Origin: Arthrobacter sp. AFG20
GTDB taxonomy: Bacteria > Actinomycetota > Actinomycetes > Actinomycetales > Micrococcaceae
DNA: 64,000 bases
Direction of reading: 5' to 3'
Assembly: GCF_002892795.1 (NCBI RefSeq)
Contig: NZ_PJMC01000004.1
Span: forward strand, 301,761-365,760
A program made the position numbers and the translations under genes. The notes under the pieces are model-generated. The model had not been told where the DNA came from. It was given only the letters and a program-made list of their open reading frames with translations, and made no database searches. Shown here in pieces: positions 24,358 to 33,028 of this stretch. Every line of letters starts with the position of its first letter. The first letter of the stretch is position 1.

Positions 24358-24939
24358 TTAGAGGGAGGGAGCCGGGCGCGTCTGCCCGGAAACTTGGGAG
24401 GGCGTCCGGAGTATCCAGACCACGCTTGTGGCAGTCACAGACAATCCGAACAGGGCGATCAAGATTCCACGCTGGAGCGGGTTCTGCGCCCAGAGCAAGG
24501 CGTTGCCTACGTAGGGAACGGTAGCCACGGCTACGGGCACCTGATCCTGGTCCAGGGTGGCCCGCCAGTGGTCCGGCGCAGGGTTGGCATCGCCCTTTGT
24601 GGTGAGCACGGGGCGTTCCGGGCTGCCGGCTAGGGCGGTGATGCGGTGGGCAAAAGGGGTGCTTTCACCTGGCGGGGTGAAGACGGCCACGTCGCCTACG
24701 CTCAGGGAAGTTACCGGCCTCGGAACCGTGATTAGCAGGTCACCGGGGGCAAAAGACGGGCGCATGCTGGCAGTCAGCACTGGGGAATAGCCAATGTGGA
24801 GCAAGGGCGCAGCCACACAGGCGGCCAGAAAAACAGCTGTGATTACGGTCCCGACGGCCGTGCTCAGAACGCGCCGGGCGATGGCAAATCGTGCTGCCAC
24901 TGAGCCGGAGGCTGTATCTGAACTGGTTGACGCGCTCAT
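24358..24939 (-). CDS. sipW: SipW-type signal peptidase I
   Basis: A 193-aa membrane signal peptidase. The catalytic Ser lies in T-A-S-M-R-P-S-F-A-P-G-D-L-L. The general base is His, as in ER/SipW-type enzymes, within P-F-A-H-R-I, not the Lys of ordinary bacterial LepB. Helices flank the catalytic domain at both ends. I chose ATG 24939, preceded by A-C-G-G-A-A, instead of the longer frame to 25002. It sits immediately upstream of two fibre-type secreted proteins and presumably processes them. Confidence 0.85.
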   Translation of the reverse strand: MSASTSSDTASGSVAARFAIARRVLSTAVGTVITAVFLAACVAAPLLHIGYSPVLTASMRPSFAPGDLLITVPRPVTSLSVGDVAVFTPPGESTPFAHRITALAGSPERPVLTTKGDANPAPDHWRATLDQDQVPVAVATVPYVGNALLWAQNPLQRGILIALFGLSVTATSVVWILRTPSQVSGQTRPAPSL

Positions 24940-25168
24940 GGTCCATTCCGTTTCTTGAGGCCGTTTCTTCTGACACCAACCACGATGTATGGCCCGGCTC
25001 AAGGAAACTGTCTAATTCGCGTCAATCCTCAATCAGCACTTAATCAAGACTGGCTCAAGAACCATGGCCGTGCCCCGCTTCATGTCTATGCCTGCCGTGG
25101 CCGAGCCTCGCGGCAGGCACAGACGGCCGGTTTGCCCTACCCCGGTCGACTTGACGGTTCGTCGTCGT

Positions 25169-25325
25169 CGTACTTGGAGCAAAGGATGAACGTTTCGCCC
25201 ACCCGGCTGATTCACGGACAGGACTGCGGTTCATAGCCGCCATGCTCGTGGTCCGTACCATGCGGCGGTGACGCTGGTGCCCGAGATGTATCCGTTGGTG
25301 TCCATGGGGAAGACCTCCGGTGTCT
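25169..25325 (+). pseudogene. second 5' fragment of the 31711 acyltransferase gene
   Basis: It includes the upstream leader T-A-C-T-T-G-G-A-G-C-A-A-A-G-G and about 130 bp of coding sequence from ATG 25196, closely matching 31692-31850. Single-base deletions break the frame early. It ends just before the CAP-domain exoprotein's leader. Together with 16574-16716 it shows repeated partial duplication of this locus. Confidence 0.85.
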
Positions 25326-25547
25326 GATGGAAAGAGCATGTCGCGCCGAAATCAAGTGGCAACCAAGAGGCGCTCAAGTTTCATCAAGAATTTCTTCGGC
25401 CCAAGGGACCAGGCCGTGGCGGGGCAAGCACCGCCGTCGTACTCTTCCTCGGAACGCAACCCCAACATTGCCGAAGGATTGATCCGACTCACACGGCCAG
25501 GTGAAATTCGGTGTTATGTTTTGAGCAAATTTCAATTGGGGGAACAA

Positions 25548-27725
25548 ATGAATAAAACGGTGATGCCTCGGCTCGCCTCGGTGCTGCTTGCGGCGGCCCT
25601 GGTCTCAGGCGGAATGGCCACGCCTTCGCAGGCGGCGGAGACAGACAACGCCATCAACACGCAGTCACGCGATGCCGTGGTGGCTGCCTACAAGTCCCGC
25701 TATCTGCCTTCTGAGGCGCAGGACATCAACTGGACGGGGTCGGTGGCGGGGTGTGACCCGGGGACGCAGTCGGCGAGTTCGCTGGCCAGCGGAACGGCGG
25801 CGATCAACTTCTTCCGCGGTCTCTCGGGCCTGGACAGCATTGTCCTCACCGCGGAGCAGAACGCCAAGGCGCAGGCCGTGGCACTGATGATGCATGCCCG
25901 AGGCAGTCTGAGCCACTATCCCACCAGCGACTGGGAGTGTTTCACGCCGCTGGGGCAGGCGGGAGCCGGAACTTCTAACCTGTACTACATGTCTCCCCGG
26001 ATCTCCTCCATGTCTTATGCCATCAGGGGATACATGGACGACTGGGGCAGCAATAACGCAGACGTGGGGCACCGGCGCTGGTTCCTGAATCCGACGACCA
26101 CGACTATGGGAATCGGGACCACCGCTACGGCCAACGCGGTGGACGTCTTTGGCGGCGGGACCAGCGCGACGCGGACCAATCCGGATTTCATCGCCTTCCC
26201 GAATGCCGGCTATTTCCCCAGCCAGCTGCTGCCGCCGGGGCGCTGGTCGCTGTCGTCCGGCCACGACGTCGATTTTTCCAACGCCAGCGTTGTGGTCACC
26301 AATGCTGCCGGAACCGACATGCAGGCGACCACTTACCACGCGATGAACGGCTACGGGCCGAACACGGTGGTCTTTGACGTCCCACAGCTGCAGCTTCCCG
26401 CAGGGGCCGAGGAAGCGAACTACACCGTCAAGGTCACGGGCATGGTGCGGGACGGGATGCCGATCGACCACACGTACACCGTCAAGCTCATCGACGGCAC
26501 CGTGGCCGGTCCCAGCACACCGGACCCCACACCGCCGCAACTGCGTGAAAACACGGCGGTCACGCCCGTAGCACCGACCTTCGGCGGATGGTGGTACACA
26601 ATCCCGCCCGCCTCCGGGGTCCGCTACCGGGTCGGGGGGATAGTCCGCGACCCCGGAACCTACTTCGTGCAGGAAGTCGTTACCGTTACGGCTGAGGCCA
26701 AGTACGGCTATGTCCTGCAGGGAACGACGTCCTGGTCCAAGGACCTCCGGCCGGTTCCCATTATTGAAGTCGAACCGCCTGCACCCACCTTCGGCGCGTC
26801 ATCGTTCACCATTCCTCCAATCACCGGGGTCCGGTACCTCGTGGGCGGCCTGACGAAGGCTCCGGGCACCTACCCCGCATCGGGAAGGGTCGAGGTGTTC
26901 GCTGAAGCCCTTCCCGGCTACGCCGTTACCGGGAACTTGACCTGGTCGCACACATTCCTGCCTCCAGTTCCTCCTCCCGCTGCCCCCGCCGCGGCGCCGA
27001 CGATCAAGTCGCAGGACAGCGTCCTTGCCATCGATTCAGCAGGCACCCTCTGGAACTACGGGAACCTGAAGACTGCCAGGGTCAAGGTGGGCACCGGGTG
27101 GGGGATCTTCAGCGACATCCACGTGACGGACTGGAACCGGGACGGCTATTTGGACATCCTGGGCAAGGCCAAGGCGGGGCAACTCTACCTGTACCGGGCG
27201 CTGCCTGGCGGCGGTTTCGCTCGGGAGACCATGGGTGCCGGCGGCTGGCAGAACTACAGCATCGACGTCGGAACCTGGAAGACGGCCGATAGGTTCCCCT
27301 CCATTGTGGCCAAGCACATTGCCACCGGGAAGCTGTACCACTACGCCAACAGCTCGGGGAAGGCGCCCAGCGCGGGCGTGCAGATCGGCGCAGGCTGGCT
27401 GAAGCTGGACATCAGCCTGCTCGACTGGAACCGGGACGGTGCCACGGACATCGTTGCGCGAAACGCCAGCGGCCAGCTGGTGCTCTACCGCACCAACGGC
27501 CGCGGCTCGTTCGTGGCGGAGAATCGCCCGGTCATTGGCGCGGGCTGGCAAGGCTTTACGTCCCTGACGGTTGCCCGCGGCCTGGGCGGGATCGGGACCC
27601 AGGGTCTGCTGGCACGCAACAAGGCCGGGGCGTTGCTGTACTACCAGGCGAACAAGTCTGCCTGGGCTGCCGCCAGGACCCTCGGCACCAGGGGCTGGGG
27701 ACCGTACATCATCGGCAGCCACTGA
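25548..27725 (+). CDS. secreted CAP-domain protein with C-terminal FG-GAP/VCBS-type repeats
   Basis: A 725-aa exoprotein. A signal peptide (about 1-28, ending S-Q-A-A-E) is followed by a CAP/SCP-like domain with S-H-Y-P-T-S-D-W near 118-125 and D-V-G-H-R-R-W-F-L-N. Two related modules, each A-P-T-F-G then I-P-P near the start and V-R-Y-x-V-G-G, occupy about 340-475. The C-terminal 230 residues hold repeats with W-N-R-D-G-x-x-D-I (Ca-binding FG-GAP type). I chose ATG 25548 because it has a G-G-G-G-G-A-A and begins the signal peptide; the frame is open for 76 codons upstream. The subtilase at 47445 carries similar C-terminal repeats. Confidence 0.87.
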   Translation: MNKTVMPRLASVLLAAALVSGGMATPSQAAETDNAINTQSRDAVVAAYKSRYLPSEAQDINWTGSVAGCDPGTQSASSLASGTAAINFFRGLSGLDSIVLTAEQNAKAQAVALMMHARGSLSHYPTSDWECFTPLGQAGAGTSNLYYMSPRISSMSYAIRGYMDDWGSNNADVGHRRWFLNPTTTTMGIGTTATANAVDVFGGGTSATRTNPDFIAFPNAGYFPSQLLPPGRWSLSSGHDVDFSNASVVVTNAAGTDMQATTYHAMNGYGPNTVVFDVPQLQLPAGAEEANYTVKVTGMVRDGMPIDHTYTVKLIDGTVAGPSTPDPTPPQLRENTAVTPVAPTFGGWWYTIPPASGVRYRVGGIVRDPGTYFVQEVVTVTAEAKYGYVLQGTTSWSKDLRPVPIIEVEPPAPTFGASSFTIPPITGVRYLVGGLTKAPGTYPASGRVEVFAEALPGYAVTGNLTWSHTFLPPVPPPAAPAAAPTIKSQDSVLAIDSAGTLWNYGNLKTARVKVGTGWGIFSDIHVTDWNRDGYLDILGKAKAGQLYLYRALPGGGFARETMGAGGWQNYSIDVGTWKTADRFPSIVAKHIATGKLYHYANSSGKAPSAGVQIGAGWLKLDISLLDWNRDGATDIVARNASGQLVLYRTNGRGSFVAENRPVIGAGWQGFTSLTVARGLGGIGTQGLLARNKAGALLYYQANKSAWAAARTLGTRGWGPYIIGSH

Positions 27726-27872
27726 TTCGGACCCGGTCCGAGCCTGCGCCGGTGGCCGAGGGCTGCGGTGGCGGAGCCCCGGCGTCCGACGGCGAGCGCG
27801 CCGGCTTTGGGGTCTTGACGCGGTTGCGGCCTATGAGGTGATGCCCGCCGGGGACAGGGACGGGGAGTAGCG

Positions 27873-27963
27873 GACGGAGGCTTGGTGACCCTCAACCACC
27901 GAAAGCGGGAGACGCGTCCGGCCTACAAGAAGATTGCCGCCGTGATTGTGGGCGGGTACGCCT
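27873..27963 (+). pseudogene. 3'-end fragment of the ParA-like ATPase gene
   Basis: About 90 bp match 13336-13425, the last 30 codons of the ATPase gene (G-G-T-G-A-C-C-C-T-C then C-G-G-A-G-A-C-G-C-G through G-C-G-G-G-T-A-C), with scattered substitutions. No start or ATPase core is attached. It lies in the otherwise empty 440-bp gap before the peptide/ABC cassette. Confidence 0.78.
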
Positions 27964-28167
27964 CAATGGCCTTGGCTGCGACACAAACACACGGTGATTC
28001 GGCCCTCATCAAAAATTAACTAAACTCGTTTGATGAAAGCGTTGACCGCTGTCCGTCCGACCTCTACGCTCGGCATAGCGGATTCGAGCCGCGTTTGTAT
28101 CTGGGGGGAATCCGCCATTCATTTGGCAGTTCATGTAAACCACTCGCATCTGTAGGAAGGCATATCC

Positions 28168-28425
28168 ATGCTCGCTCTCACCGATTACGCAATTGCTGCG
28201 CATGTCTCGGCGCAAAATGCAGTTGCACGGGCAGTTAACTCTGCGCTGGACAAGAATAGTGAATTCCGCTGGGTCTGGCTTGTCCTGATCGGCATTCTGG
28301 TCATTGCTGCCGCAGTGGCCTGGATCTACTGCCGCAACTCGGGCTACCGCGGCTTCACCGGCCACATCGAGGCAGTCAAGGGTCCCTGGGGCATTAAGAT
28401 CGGCGTCAAGCTCGGTTGCTACTAG
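28168..28425 (+). CDS. small membrane peptide, candidate secreted-peptide precursor
   Basis: An 85-aa protein. Residues 1-32 are amphipathic; about 33-54 form one membrane helix (W-L-V-L-I-G-I-L-V-I-A-A-A-V-A-W-I-Y). A 30-residue tail opens with Cys55 and ends G-V-K-L-G-C-Y, so Cys55 and Cys84 could bracket a disulfide-closed Gly/Lys/aromatic-rich peptide. A-G-G-A-A-G-G at 28155 is a good ribosome binding site. It is first in a five-gene run with an ABC ATPase, a small membrane protein, a permease and an M50-type peptidase. A bacteriocin or signalling-peptide precursor is inferred; a structural membrane protein is the alternative. Confidence 0.7.
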   Translation: MLALTDYAIAAHVSAQNAVARAVNSALDKNSEFRWVWLVLIGILVIAAAVAWIYCRNSGYRGFTGHIEAVKGPWGIKIGVKLGCY

Positions 28426-28450
28426 CCTGACAACCTTTAAGGACCAATAA

Positions 28451-29221
28451 ATGGAACACTTGCCTGACCCGCTGGCCGTCGCCGGACTCACCAAAGACTA
28501 TGGAACCCGGCACGGCGTTCAGGACCTCGACTTCACGGTCCGAGCAGGGGAAGTGACCGGGCTGCTTGGCCCCAACGGGTCAGGCAAGTCGACCACCATC
28601 CACTGCATTTCCGGTTTCATCCGCCCCACGTCGGGCACGGTGAAAATTTGCGGCCTTTCGCACGACGACGTGGAGGCCAAGGACCGTTTTGGATTCTTTC
28701 CGGACGACCTGCCTGTTCCCGAAGCCCTCACCGCCCGTGAACTGCTCGATTTCCACCGCCGGCTACGGCCGCTATTCCATGACGAAACTGCGGCCGGTCT
28801 GGCCGATCTGCTCGGACTAACCCCGCACTTGGAAAAGTATGTGGGGGACTATTCCCACGGCATGAAGCGCAAGCTCCAACTGGTGCTGGCCCTGTCCCAC
28901 CGGCCTGACCTTCTGATCCTGGACGAACCCATGCGCGGGCTGGACCCCGAAGCGGGACTGCTCATGAATTCGCTCCTGCGGACCTTCACCCGTGAGGGCG
29001 GGGCCATCCTGATCGCAACGCACGATCTTTTGGCGGCTGAGCGGTTCTGCGACTCGGTGGTCATCCTCGCGGAAGGCAGGAAAGTGGCTGCCGGTCACCC
29101 CGCGGAACTCATCGGGGAAAGCGGGGCGGCGTCACTGGAGGAGCTTTTTGTCCACGCCACCGGGCTGCATCAGGCTATGCTCGGAAAGGAAGAGGAATTG
29201 CAGCGGCTGCTGTCCTTCTGA
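28451..29221 (+). CDS. ABC transporter ATP-binding protein
   Basis: A 256-aa ATPase of the drug/peptide-exporter (CcmA-like) class. Walker A is G-P-N-G-S-G-K-S-T; the signature is Y-S-H-G-M-K-R-K-L in place of L-S-G-G-Q, common in this subgroup. Walker B is L-L-I-L-D-E-P, followed by M-R-G-L-D-P and the H-loop A-T-H-D. A-A-G-G-A precedes the ATG. It should energise the permease encoded at 29522. Position directly after the small peptide gene suggests export of, or protection against, that peptide. Confidence 0.9.
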   Translation: MEHLPDPLAVAGLTKDYGTRHGVQDLDFTVRAGEVTGLLGPNGSGKSTTIHCISGFIRPTSGTVKICGLSHDDVEAKDRFGFFPDDLPVPEALTARELLDFHRRLRPLFHDETAAGLADLLGLTPHLEKYVGDYSHGMKRKLQLVLALSHRPDLLILDEPMRGLDPEAGLLMNSLLRTFTREGGAILIATHDLLAAERFCDSVVILAEGRKVAAGHPAELIGESGAASLEELFVHATGLHQAMLGKEEELQRLLSF

Positions 29222-29267
29222 CTCCTAATGGCCGCTCGTAAACCACTGAAGTGAAAGCGAACATTCG

Positions 29268-29525
29268 ATGAATTTCATGAAAGCACTCGGCGTCGGAATT
29301 CTCATTTCCCTGGTCGCATTGGTGGCCATTTTCATCATCACATTTGTCACTAACGGCAGTTTTTCCATTCCGGTCTTTATTTCTGTTGAGTCGGGCACGA
29401 ATTCATCCGGGGCCCCGGAGACCAGCATGTTCTTCAACCCGCTTGGCCCGCTAGTGCTGGCCGTTGTTGCGGCGACCGTCGTGTGGCTGGCGTCCAAGGC
29501 CAAGCGGACCAGCCAGCAGTCATGA
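29268..29525 (+). CDS. small two-helix membrane protein
   Basis: An 85-aa protein with helices at about 7-28 and 57-76. The loop between is rich in Ser/Thr/Gly and contains E-S-G-T-N-S-S-G-A-P-E. A short basic tail closes it. Its stop overlaps the permease start (ATGA), so the two are coupled. No family recognised; an accessory or immunity subunit of the transporter is plausible. Confidence 0.68.
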   Translation: MNFMKALGVGILISLVALVAIFIITFVTNGSFSIPVFISVESGTNSSGAPETSMFFNPLGPLVLAVVAATVVWLASKAKRTSQQS

Positions 29526-31018
29526 GCCAGGTGGCCGGGCCGCGGCGGGTGGGACCGCTGACCGTCACCGCAGCCGTGCACCGAATCACCTGGCGCATGT
29601 GGTTCAACGACCTGTGCCGGTCCCTTGGCTCAAGAACCAAAGCCAAGTTGCTGGTTGCGGCAATCCTCCTGGCCGTCTGCGCCTGGACGGCCTGGTCCAG
29701 CATCGAGCTCGGTAAGCAACTGGGAATGGACCCGGACACGGGCCGCGAAATCGCCGCCCCGGTGGCCAGCGTCATGTTCACGATGCCGGCCCTGGCCACA
29801 CTCATGGCTGTTCTTTACGCACCAAGCCGCACGCTGTTGACGGAAATGCTTTCGGTGCTGCCCGTACGTGAAGCCCATGTCCGCGGCGCGACGCGTTGGC
29901 TGACCGTGGCCGTGGGCTTTTTCGGCGGCCTGCTGGTGTCGGCGCCGCTCGCCCTGCAGTTCGTCTTTACGGGCAGCGCCGCTGTGGCCCTCGCAGGCGT
30001 CGGTTACGCCGTCTTCGCCGCACTGCTCGGCTGCCTTGCCACGCAGGTGCTCACTGAACTGGGCCAAGTGGCGGCCGCTCGCTTACTGGGCCGCAACGGC
30101 GTCATGGTGCAGGGCATCAGCGGCCTTATCACTGCCGGGCTGCTGCTCTACGCATTCATGACGTCCATGCCCATGAACGGCGGAGACGGCAGGGGAGTCC
30201 TGCTGCCGCTCGGGGAGGTGCTCGCCTGGTTGCTGGGCGCTCCGGCACCCTCGTGGTGGGTCCTTGGCCTCGTGTCAGCATCTCCCATGATCCTGCTCGC
30301 TGCCCTGGGCATGCTTGAGGCGGTGCCGCGGAAGGAGTTCGCGCCGTGGCGGCCCCGCTTCTTCGGAGGCCGGAATCTCTCGGCTGGCGGGCCATCTTTC
30401 ATGATGCTTGAACTGCGCCAGTGGCTCCGGTACCCGCCTAACGCCGTGCTCCTGCTCTTTATCAACGGGCTGTGTGCGGCAGCGGTTGTCTCGGCTGCGG
30501 CCACCGGCGGCGACGAATTGGGCTTGGTCTACGTGGCCCTCGGTGTTGCCAGTGCCATCGGGATCGGGTGCTACGGACCCACCCGTCGCCACCACTGGAT
30601 ATACCGCGTCACAGGCAACCCCACGGCATGGATCGGGCCGAAGTTCAGAGCGGTCCTGCTCATCTGGGCGGGCATGATGGTGGTGTACGGGACGGCCTTC
30701 ATGCTGGTGTCCGGCGGCGGGCCTGTGGAGTTTTTCCTGGCCCTTCCCATGCTGTTCGTAGAGCTTTGCGCCAGCTGCGCCCTCGGGCTGCTGCTCCCCG
30801 TCAGCCGCGACCAGTCCATCGGCGGTGCCGTATCCGAAGCCGTAGCCGTTGTGGGCCTGCTGGGCCTGACTTTCGGCCTGCAGTCCATGCTGGCGGCCTC
30901 AACGAATATCCTCGTCAGCCTGGCCGTCCAGTTCGCCATGATGGCGGCGGCCTTTGCCTGGTACCTGCTGACGGCGCGGTGGCTGGCTGTGCACCGCACG
31001 GAGATGGCCAGCGCTTGA
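29522..31018 (+). CDS. ABC transporter permease
   Basis: A 498-aa polytopic protein with about twelve hydrophobic segments and no ATPase or binding motifs, as expected for the membrane subunit of an ABC-2-type exporter. I chose ATG 29522, which overlaps the preceding stop as ATGA, over an open frame beginning at 29483. The stop overlaps the next gene's TTG. It pairs with the ATPase at 28451. Confidence 0.82.
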   Translation: MSQVAGPRRVGPLTVTAAVHRITWRMWFNDLCRSLGSRTKAKLLVAAILLAVCAWTAWSSIELGKQLGMDPDTGREIAAPVASVMFTMPALATLMAVLYAPSRTLLTEMLSVLPVREAHVRGATRWLTVAVGFFGGLLVSAPLALQFVFTGSAAVALAGVGYAVFAALLGCLATQVLTELGQVAAARLLGRNGVMVQGISGLITAGLLLYAFMTSMPMNGGDGRGVLLPLGEVLAWLLGAPAPSWWVLGLVSASPMILLAALGMLEAVPRKEFAPWRPRFFGGRNLSAGGPSFMMLELRQWLRYPPNAVLLLFINGLCAAAVVSAAATGGDELGLVYVALGVASAIGIGCYGPTRRHHWIYRVTGNPTAWIGPKFRAVLLIWAGMMVVYGTAFMLVSGGGPVEFFLALPMLFVELCASCALGLLLPVSRDQSIGGAVSEAVAVVGLLGLTFGLQSMLAASTNILVSLAVQFAMMAAAFAWYLLTARWLAVHRTEMASA

Positions 31019-31641
31019 GTCCAGATATTCAGGGTTCCGGCGGCGGTGCCGGACAACCGGCGCGAAGCTGGCGGCGGGGAAGCTGGAAGCTGGGACAGGG
31101 CATCACCGGGGCGCTGCTTTCAGTGGCAAGGGCGGGGGCGCTTCCCGCGCTGGCCATGGCCATTCTCTTCTTCGGGACGGGCGGACTAGCTGCCCTGGCC
31201 ACCGGCTTCTACAGCGAACCCCTCTCCGCCGCGGGCGTTGGTTTTGCGGTGTGCATGACCTCCCTGCTGGTCCACGAAGCTGCCCATTTGGCAACCCTCC
31301 GGCTGGTCCTGCGTGACGCGCAGGCGGGCGAGGCAAACCACTCACTGGCGAATGTGTGGGTCACCGGTCCGCGGCTGCAGGGACTGCAAACCGTGGCCAC
31401 AGCCGCCGCCGGACCGGTCCTCGGGACCGCCAGCTGCGCAGTATTCCTGCTGGCGGATGCACCAGGCTGGATCGTCCTGCCGCTCGCCGCCGTTCACGCG
31501 GCCAACCTCCTGCCGTTGTTCCCTGACGGCCGGATGCTGCTGCTGGGAATTGGCCAGATCTTCGTAGGTATGACCGGGAGGAACGGCCGCGACCAGGCGG
31601 GACGCGGTGCAGCACCCGCGGTTCATGATGCGGAATGGTGA
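31015..31641 (+). CDS. M50-type (site-2-like) membrane metallopeptidase
   Basis: About 208 aa. The zinc motif H-E-A-A-H lies at about 87-91 within a membrane helix. A second motif, F-P-D-G at about 169-172, is the usual N-P-D-G/F-P-D-G of M50 peptidases. Both are intact. The TTG start overlaps the permease stop (TTGA). M50 enzymes cut within membrane helices; Eep-type relatives release peptide pheromones from lipoprotein or signal segments. The single-helix peptide encoded at the head of this operon is therefore a possible substrate, though unproven. Confidence 0.78.
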   Translation: MSPDIQGSGGGAGQPARSWRRGSWKLGQGITGALLSVARAGALPALAMAILFFGTGGLAALATGFYSEPLSAAGVGFAVCMTSLLVHEAAHLATLRLVLRDAQAGEANHSLANVWVTGPRLQGLQTVATAAAGPVLGTASCAVFLLADAPGWIVLPLAAVHAANLLPLFPDGRMLLLGIGQIFVGMTGRNGRDQAGRGAAPAVHDAEW

Positions 31642-31710
31642 AGCTGACGGCCGCGGTTTGGGTACCCCGGTAGACTGGTCCGTTCATTGCCGTCGTACTT
31701 GGAGTAAAGG

Positions 31711-32814
31711 ATGAACGTTTCGCGCACCCGGCTGGATTCACTGACAGGACTGCGGTTCATAGCCGCCATGCTCGTGGTCCTGTATCACGCGTCGGTGACG
31801 CTGGTGCCCGAGATGTATCCGCTGGTGTCCATGGGGCAGACAGGCGTGACGTTCTTCTTCATGCTGTCCGGGTTCGTGCTGGCCTGGTCCATGAACCCGG
31901 GCACCTCCAAGCGGCAGTTCTACTGGCGACGGTTCGCCCGGATCTGGCCGCTGCACGCACTCACGGCGCTGGCCGCCGTCGTCCTTGTGTTCGCCACTCA
32001 GGGGGAGCAGTCGGTTCCCCAACTCCTTGCGTCACTTCTCCTCGTGCAGGGCTGGCTTGGCGACCCTCACTGGGTCTACGCCTACAACGGGGTGTCCTGG
32101 TCGCTGTCCTGCGAAGCGTTCTTTTACGCCGTGTTCCCGTTCCTGGCCGTACGGCTGTCACGGCTTGAACCGGGGAAGCTCTTCCGGGTCAGCGCCGCTG
32201 TTTTTGTCGCCGCTGTTTCTCTCGTGTCCGTCCTGCTGGCGTTCCTGCCCGGCTTTGACTGGGGAGCCCTGTTCTACACGTTCCCGGCGTTCAGGATCGC
32301 GGAGTTCGTTGTGGGTGTGTGCCTGGCCATCGCCATGCGGAAAGGCTGGAAGCCCAGGTTCGGCGTGGGCGTCGGGGCTGCCGCCGCCATTGGTTCCATC
32401 CTGATTCTGGAAGTCGTGGACGGTGTCGCGCCGTGGCATACGGCCGGGCCGCTGGCGGGTGCGCTCTGCATTCCGGGCTTCGCCCTCCTGATCTCGGCCT
32501 ACGCGGACCGGGACCGCTGTGGAGGCCGTCCCACCTTCGCCAGCGCACCTGCCGTAGTGAAACTGGGGGAGTGGTCCTTCGCCCTCTACCTAGTCCACGA
32601 GCTGGTGCTGCGGACAGCCCTGGAACTCGGCCCAGTGAGCCTGGCCGAGCGCGTCATGTTCGCCGTCGTCGGCATTGCGGTGTCCATCCCGCTTGCCGGC
32701 GCCGCCTACACCTTCTTTGAGCGTCCCATAGAGGCCAGGCTCCGGAACAGGGGCTCGGGCGGCGGCCCCGTGGCGGACACATCGGAGCCCGCGGCGAGCC
32801 TGGTCGCTAAGTAG
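31711..32814 (+). CDS. acyltransferase family 3 membrane protein
   Basis: A 367-aa O-acyltransferase with the family start L-D-S-L-T-G-L-R-F-I-A-A then L-Y-H-A-S (conserved His), F-F-M-L-S-G-F-V-L-A-W-S, R-R-F-A-R-I-W-P and V-S-W-S-L-S-C-E-A-F-F-Y. About ten helices. A-A-A-G-G precedes the ATG. It is the intact parent of two 5' fragments at 16574 and 25169. It probably acetylates a surface glycan. No operon partner follows. Confidence 0.9.
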   Translation: MNVSRTRLDSLTGLRFIAAMLVVLYHASVTLVPEMYPLVSMGQTGVTFFFMLSGFVLAWSMNPGTSKRQFYWRRFARIWPLHALTALAAVVLVFATQGEQSVPQLLASLLLVQGWLGDPHWVYAYNGVSWSLSCEAFFYAVFPFLAVRLSRLEPGKLFRVSAAVFVAAVSLVSVLLAFLPGFDWGALFYTFPAFRIAEFVVGVCLAIAMRKGWKPRFGVGVGAAAAIGSILILEVVDGVAPWHTAGPLAGALCIPGFALLISAYADRDRCGGRPTFASAPAVVKLGEWSFALYLVHELVLRTALELGPVSLAERVMFAVVGIAVSIPLAGAAYTFFERPIEARLRNRGSGGGPVADTSEPAASLVAK

Positions 32815-33028
32815 AGCCCAGGCCACTACGGCTGCGGGCCCGGATGGTTGAAGCGTCATATTTGGGTTCCCGGGTGTTTGGGCTTATGGGCGTGGTTATG
32901 TTGGCTGTAGCCTGATCCCGATTCTTCTCCGCTTCGTGAGGATGCCGGGCCCGACTGGGACTTCGGACCGGTAGAGGGTCTGCTTGGATTGCGGTTGCGC
33001 CCTTGAGCGGCGCCGATTTGGGGGAATC

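Noticed and set aside
25320..25547. 76-codon extension of the CAP-domain protein
   Set aside because: It precedes the signal peptide and partly derives from the acyltransferase-fragment junction; ATG 25548 has the ribosome binding site.
30472..31014. 181-codon extension of the M50 peptidase frame
   Set aside because: Overlaps the permease in another frame with shadow-like composition; the TTGA-coupled start at 31015 is preferred.
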